From positions 186,001 to 250,000 of the forward strand of contig NZ_JACCJY010000003.1 of assembly GCF_014596085.1 (NCBI RefSeq): DNA of 64,000 bases, in the 5' to 3' direction. A program made the position numbers and the translations under genes. The number at the start of each line of letters is the position of its first letter. Position 1 is the stretch's first letter. Of this stretch, positions 61,991-64,000 are shown piece by piece. The notes under the pieces were generated by a model. The model was given only the letters and a program-made list of their open reading frames with translations, was not told the origin of the DNA and ran no database searches. The stretch is from Azospirillum tabaci. Lineage in GTDB: Bacteria > Pseudomonadota > Alphaproteobacteria > Azospirillales > Azospirillaceae.

Positions 61991-64000
61991 ATGTCCCAGC
62001 TCCCGTCCCGACATGCCCGGCGCGCCCGCGCCACCAGCCCGAAGATGCACCGCCCGTTGGACCGCCGGTCGCTGGTCCTGCGATCCGGCATCGTCGCCCT
62101 GATGGCCGCCTGCGGCATCGTCCTGGCCGATCTGGCCGACGCCCAGCAGCCTCCCGCTCCGCCGCCGCAGGCGAACGCCGCCCCGCCGGTCGGGCCGGAT
62201 CAGGGCGGGCGGCTCGAAGTCGTCGTTCCCTCGTCGGAACCGACCACGGGAAAGCCGCAGGACCCTCCGGTCCTTCTGGGAGCCGACACGGTCACCTTCG
62301 ACGAGGCGAATAGCCTCGTGACGGCGTCGGGCAACGTGGAACTGTCGCAGGGCGCACGGACGGTCCACGCCGACACGATCACCTACAACCAGAAGACCAA
62401 GGTGGTCATCGCGTCGGGCAACGTCCGTCTGGTCGAGCCGTCGGGCGACATCCTGTTCTCCAACTACGCGGAACTGACCGACGACATGCGCGACGCGTTC
62501 GTCGAGAACGTCCGCGTGCTGATGACCGACAACAGCCGCATGGCCGGCGCCGAGGGCGAGCGACGCGGCGGGCGGTTGATCCGCCTGAACCGGGCGGTCT
62601 ACAGCCCCTGCGAGCTGTGCAAGTCCGATCCGACCAGCCCTCCCGTCTGGCAGATCCGCGCGGCCCGCGTGGTCCAGGATAACGAGGAGCACGAGGTCCG
62701 CTACCGTGACGCCTTCATGGAAATGTTCGGCGTTCCCTTCTTCTACACACCCTACCTGTCCCACCCCGATCCCACGGTGGACCGGCGCTCGGGTTTCCTG
62801 ACGCCCAGCTTCCGGAGCAACTCCGAACTCGGTTTCGGCGCCATCTCCCACTATTATTGGGATATAGCGCCGGACCAGGACGCCACCCTCGACGTCGGCG
62901 GCTACTCGAATCAGGGCCTGTTCCTGGGCGGCCAGTACCGCAAGCGCTTCGAGAACGGGCGGCTGCAGCTCGACGTGTCGGGGACGCAGGGCGAGATTCC
63001 CAACGGCACGCTGAAGGGCGCCGACGACCGGCGCTGGCGCGGGCACGCCTTCGCCAGCGGCCTGTTCGACATCGACGAAACCTGGCGCTGGGGTTTCAAT
63101 CTGAAACGGTCCAGCGACGAGCTGTATCTGCGCCGCTACTTCAACATCCGCGACGAAGTGTTGACCAGCCGGGCCTTCGTCGAAGGATTCAACGGACGCA
63201 ACTATGCGGCGGTGAACGCCTACAGCTTCCAGGATCTGCGCTGGGGCAACACGGTGCAGGAACCCTACGTGCTGCCTGAGGCGCGCTACAACGCCCTGGG
63301 CGAACCGGGCAGCCTGCTGGGCGGGCGCTGGTCCCTGGACAGCAGCCTGCTGGCCGTCGCCCGTCCGGGCAGCAGCGGCCCGGACACCCAGCGTCTGGCC
63401 GTGCAGCCCGGCTGGCAGCGCGACATCTATTCCAATCTCGGCTTCGTCACCACGATCGAGGGCAGTGTCCTGCTGGCCGGGTACACAGCCCAGCGGTTCG
63501 ATCCGAACGATCCGGCCGGAACTGGCAACGACAGCATCCAACGCCTGCGCTTCTTCCCCCAGGCCATGGCCACCGTCCGCTATCCCTTCGTCCGTTACGG
63601 CGAGAACAACTTCCAGACCATCGAGCCGATCGGCCAGATCAGCGTGTCGCCGCGGGTGGACAACGATCCGGCCTTCCCGAACGAGGACAGCCTCGACGTC
63701 GAGTTCGACGAGGTCAACCTGCTGATGCCCAACCGCTTCACCGGCATCGACCGGCTGGACGGGGGACCGCGCGCCACCTATGGCCTGCGCACGACGTTCC
63801 AGGGCTACAAGACCGGTTCGGCCAGCCTGTTCGTCGGTCAGAGCTTCCGCGCCGACGACACGGACAACTTCCGTGGCGGATCAGGGCTCGACAAGAAGAC
63901 GTCGGATTACGTCGGTCGTCTCGATCTGCGCCCGGCGGATTGGCTGGACGTGAATTACGGCTTCCGCATCGACCACGACACGCTGAAGCCGCGCCGGCAT
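61991..64000 (+). CDS. lptD: LPS-assembly outer-membrane protein LptD (3' truncated by window)
   Basis: The frame is open from ATG 61991 to the window end (670 residues seen). LptD inserts lipopolysaccharide into the outer membrane. Visible features: signal-like hydrophobic segment near residues 30-52, Pro-rich linker, an OstA/LptA-type domain (LGADTVTFDEANSLVTASGNVELSQGA; ASGNVRLVEPSG), the CELCKSD motif before the barrel, and barrel strands from about residue 250 (HPDPTVDRRSGFLTPSF). A second ATG at 62045 could be the true start. No Shine-Dalgarno is clear. Confidence 0.93.
   Translation, partial: MSQLPSRHARRARATSPKMHRPLDRRSLVLRSGIVALMAACGIVLADLADAQQPPAPPPQANAAPPVGPDQGGRLEVVVPSSEPTTGKPQDPPVLLGADTVTFDEANSLVTASGNVELSQGARTVHADTITYNQKTKVVIASGNVRLVEPSGDILFSNYAELTDDMRDAFVENVRVLMTDNSRMAGAEGERRGGRLIRLNRAVYSPCELCKSDPTSPPVWQIRAARVVQDNEEHEVRYRDAFMEMFGVPFFYTPYLSHPDPTVDRRSGFLTPSFRSNSELGFGAISHYYWDIAPDQDATLDVGGYSNQGLFLGGQYRKRFENGRLQLDVSGTQGEIPNGTLKGADDRRWRGHAFASGLFDIDETWRWGFNLKRSSDELYLRRYFNIRDEVLTSRAFVEGFNGRNYAAVNAYSFQDLRWGNTVQEPYVLPEARYNALGEPGSLLGGRWSLDSSLLAVARPGSSGPDTQRLAVQPGWQRDIYSNLGFVTTIEGSVLLAGYTAQRFDPNDPAGTGNDSIQRLRFFPQAMATVRYPFVRYGENNFQTIEPIGQISVSPRVDNDPAFPNEDSLDVEFDEVNLLMPNRFTGIDRLDGGPRATYGLRTTFQGYKTGSASLFVGQSFRADDTDNFRGGSGLDKKTSDYVGRLDLRPADWLDVNYGFRIDHDTLKPRRH

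Overview
The window reads as a piece of a high-GC alphaproteobacterial chromosome, most likely an Azospirillum or close Rhodospirillales relative. Evidence: strong GC bias; the alphaproteobacterial order pdhABC-lpd-lipA-(COQ10)-pncC-ispDF-dusB-ntrBC-ntrYX-trkA-hfq-hflX; a fused IspDF; an NtrX without the GAFTGA loop; and SOS boxes of the alphaproteobacterial GTTC-N7-GTTC form. The genus is an inference from gene content. I saw no rRNA, tRNA, insertion sequence or CRISPR array.

Layout. 1-12 kb holds mixed accessory and housekeeping genes: the end of a chemoreceptor, a small lipoprotein, an Rsm22-type ribosome assembly protein, a eukaryotic-type topoisomerase IB, a GH13 glucosidase, an orphan Tat-exported TRAP binding protein, a glutathione transferase, a YejA-like peptide-binding protein with a coupled receiver protein, and an exported MetX-like hydrolase. 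12.1-15.8 kb is a compact recombination cassette: an XRE/S24-type repressor, then a YqaJ nuclease, an annealing protein and two small unknown proteins. Both transcription units carry a perfect SOS box. 15.9-20.1 kb holds a LysE exporter, a diguanylate cyclase and Tex.

20.5-27.7 kb is a six-gene operon, hyfB-C-E-F-G-I. It encodes a membrane complex related to group 4 hydrogenases and complex I, but its large subunit has lost the NiFe-ligating cysteines. A small-RNA-like locus with a strong terminator lies just upstream. 27.7-33 kb carries MazG, small exported proteins, an inositol-phosphatase-family enzyme, HflX and Hfq. 33-44 kb holds a coupled HAD hydrolase and D-amino-acid transaminase, TrkA, and the nitrogen regulators NtrYX and NtrBC with DusB.

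44-54 kb covers cytochrome-assembly-like, isoprenoid (IspDF), PncC, COQ10-like, lipoate (LipA) and pyruvate dehydrogenase genes. LipA makes the lipoyl cofactor carried by PdhB and PdhC. 54-64 kb has FtsB, a thioesterase, ParE, two hydrolases, a DEAD-box helicase with a coupled RAM-domain protein, and the start of lptD, which runs off the end.

The two most interesting parts are the SOS-boxed exonuclease/annealase cassette with its probably protease-dead repressor, and the cysteine-less Hyf-type complex. Many intergenic inverted repeats and three coding tandem repeats are reported separately.
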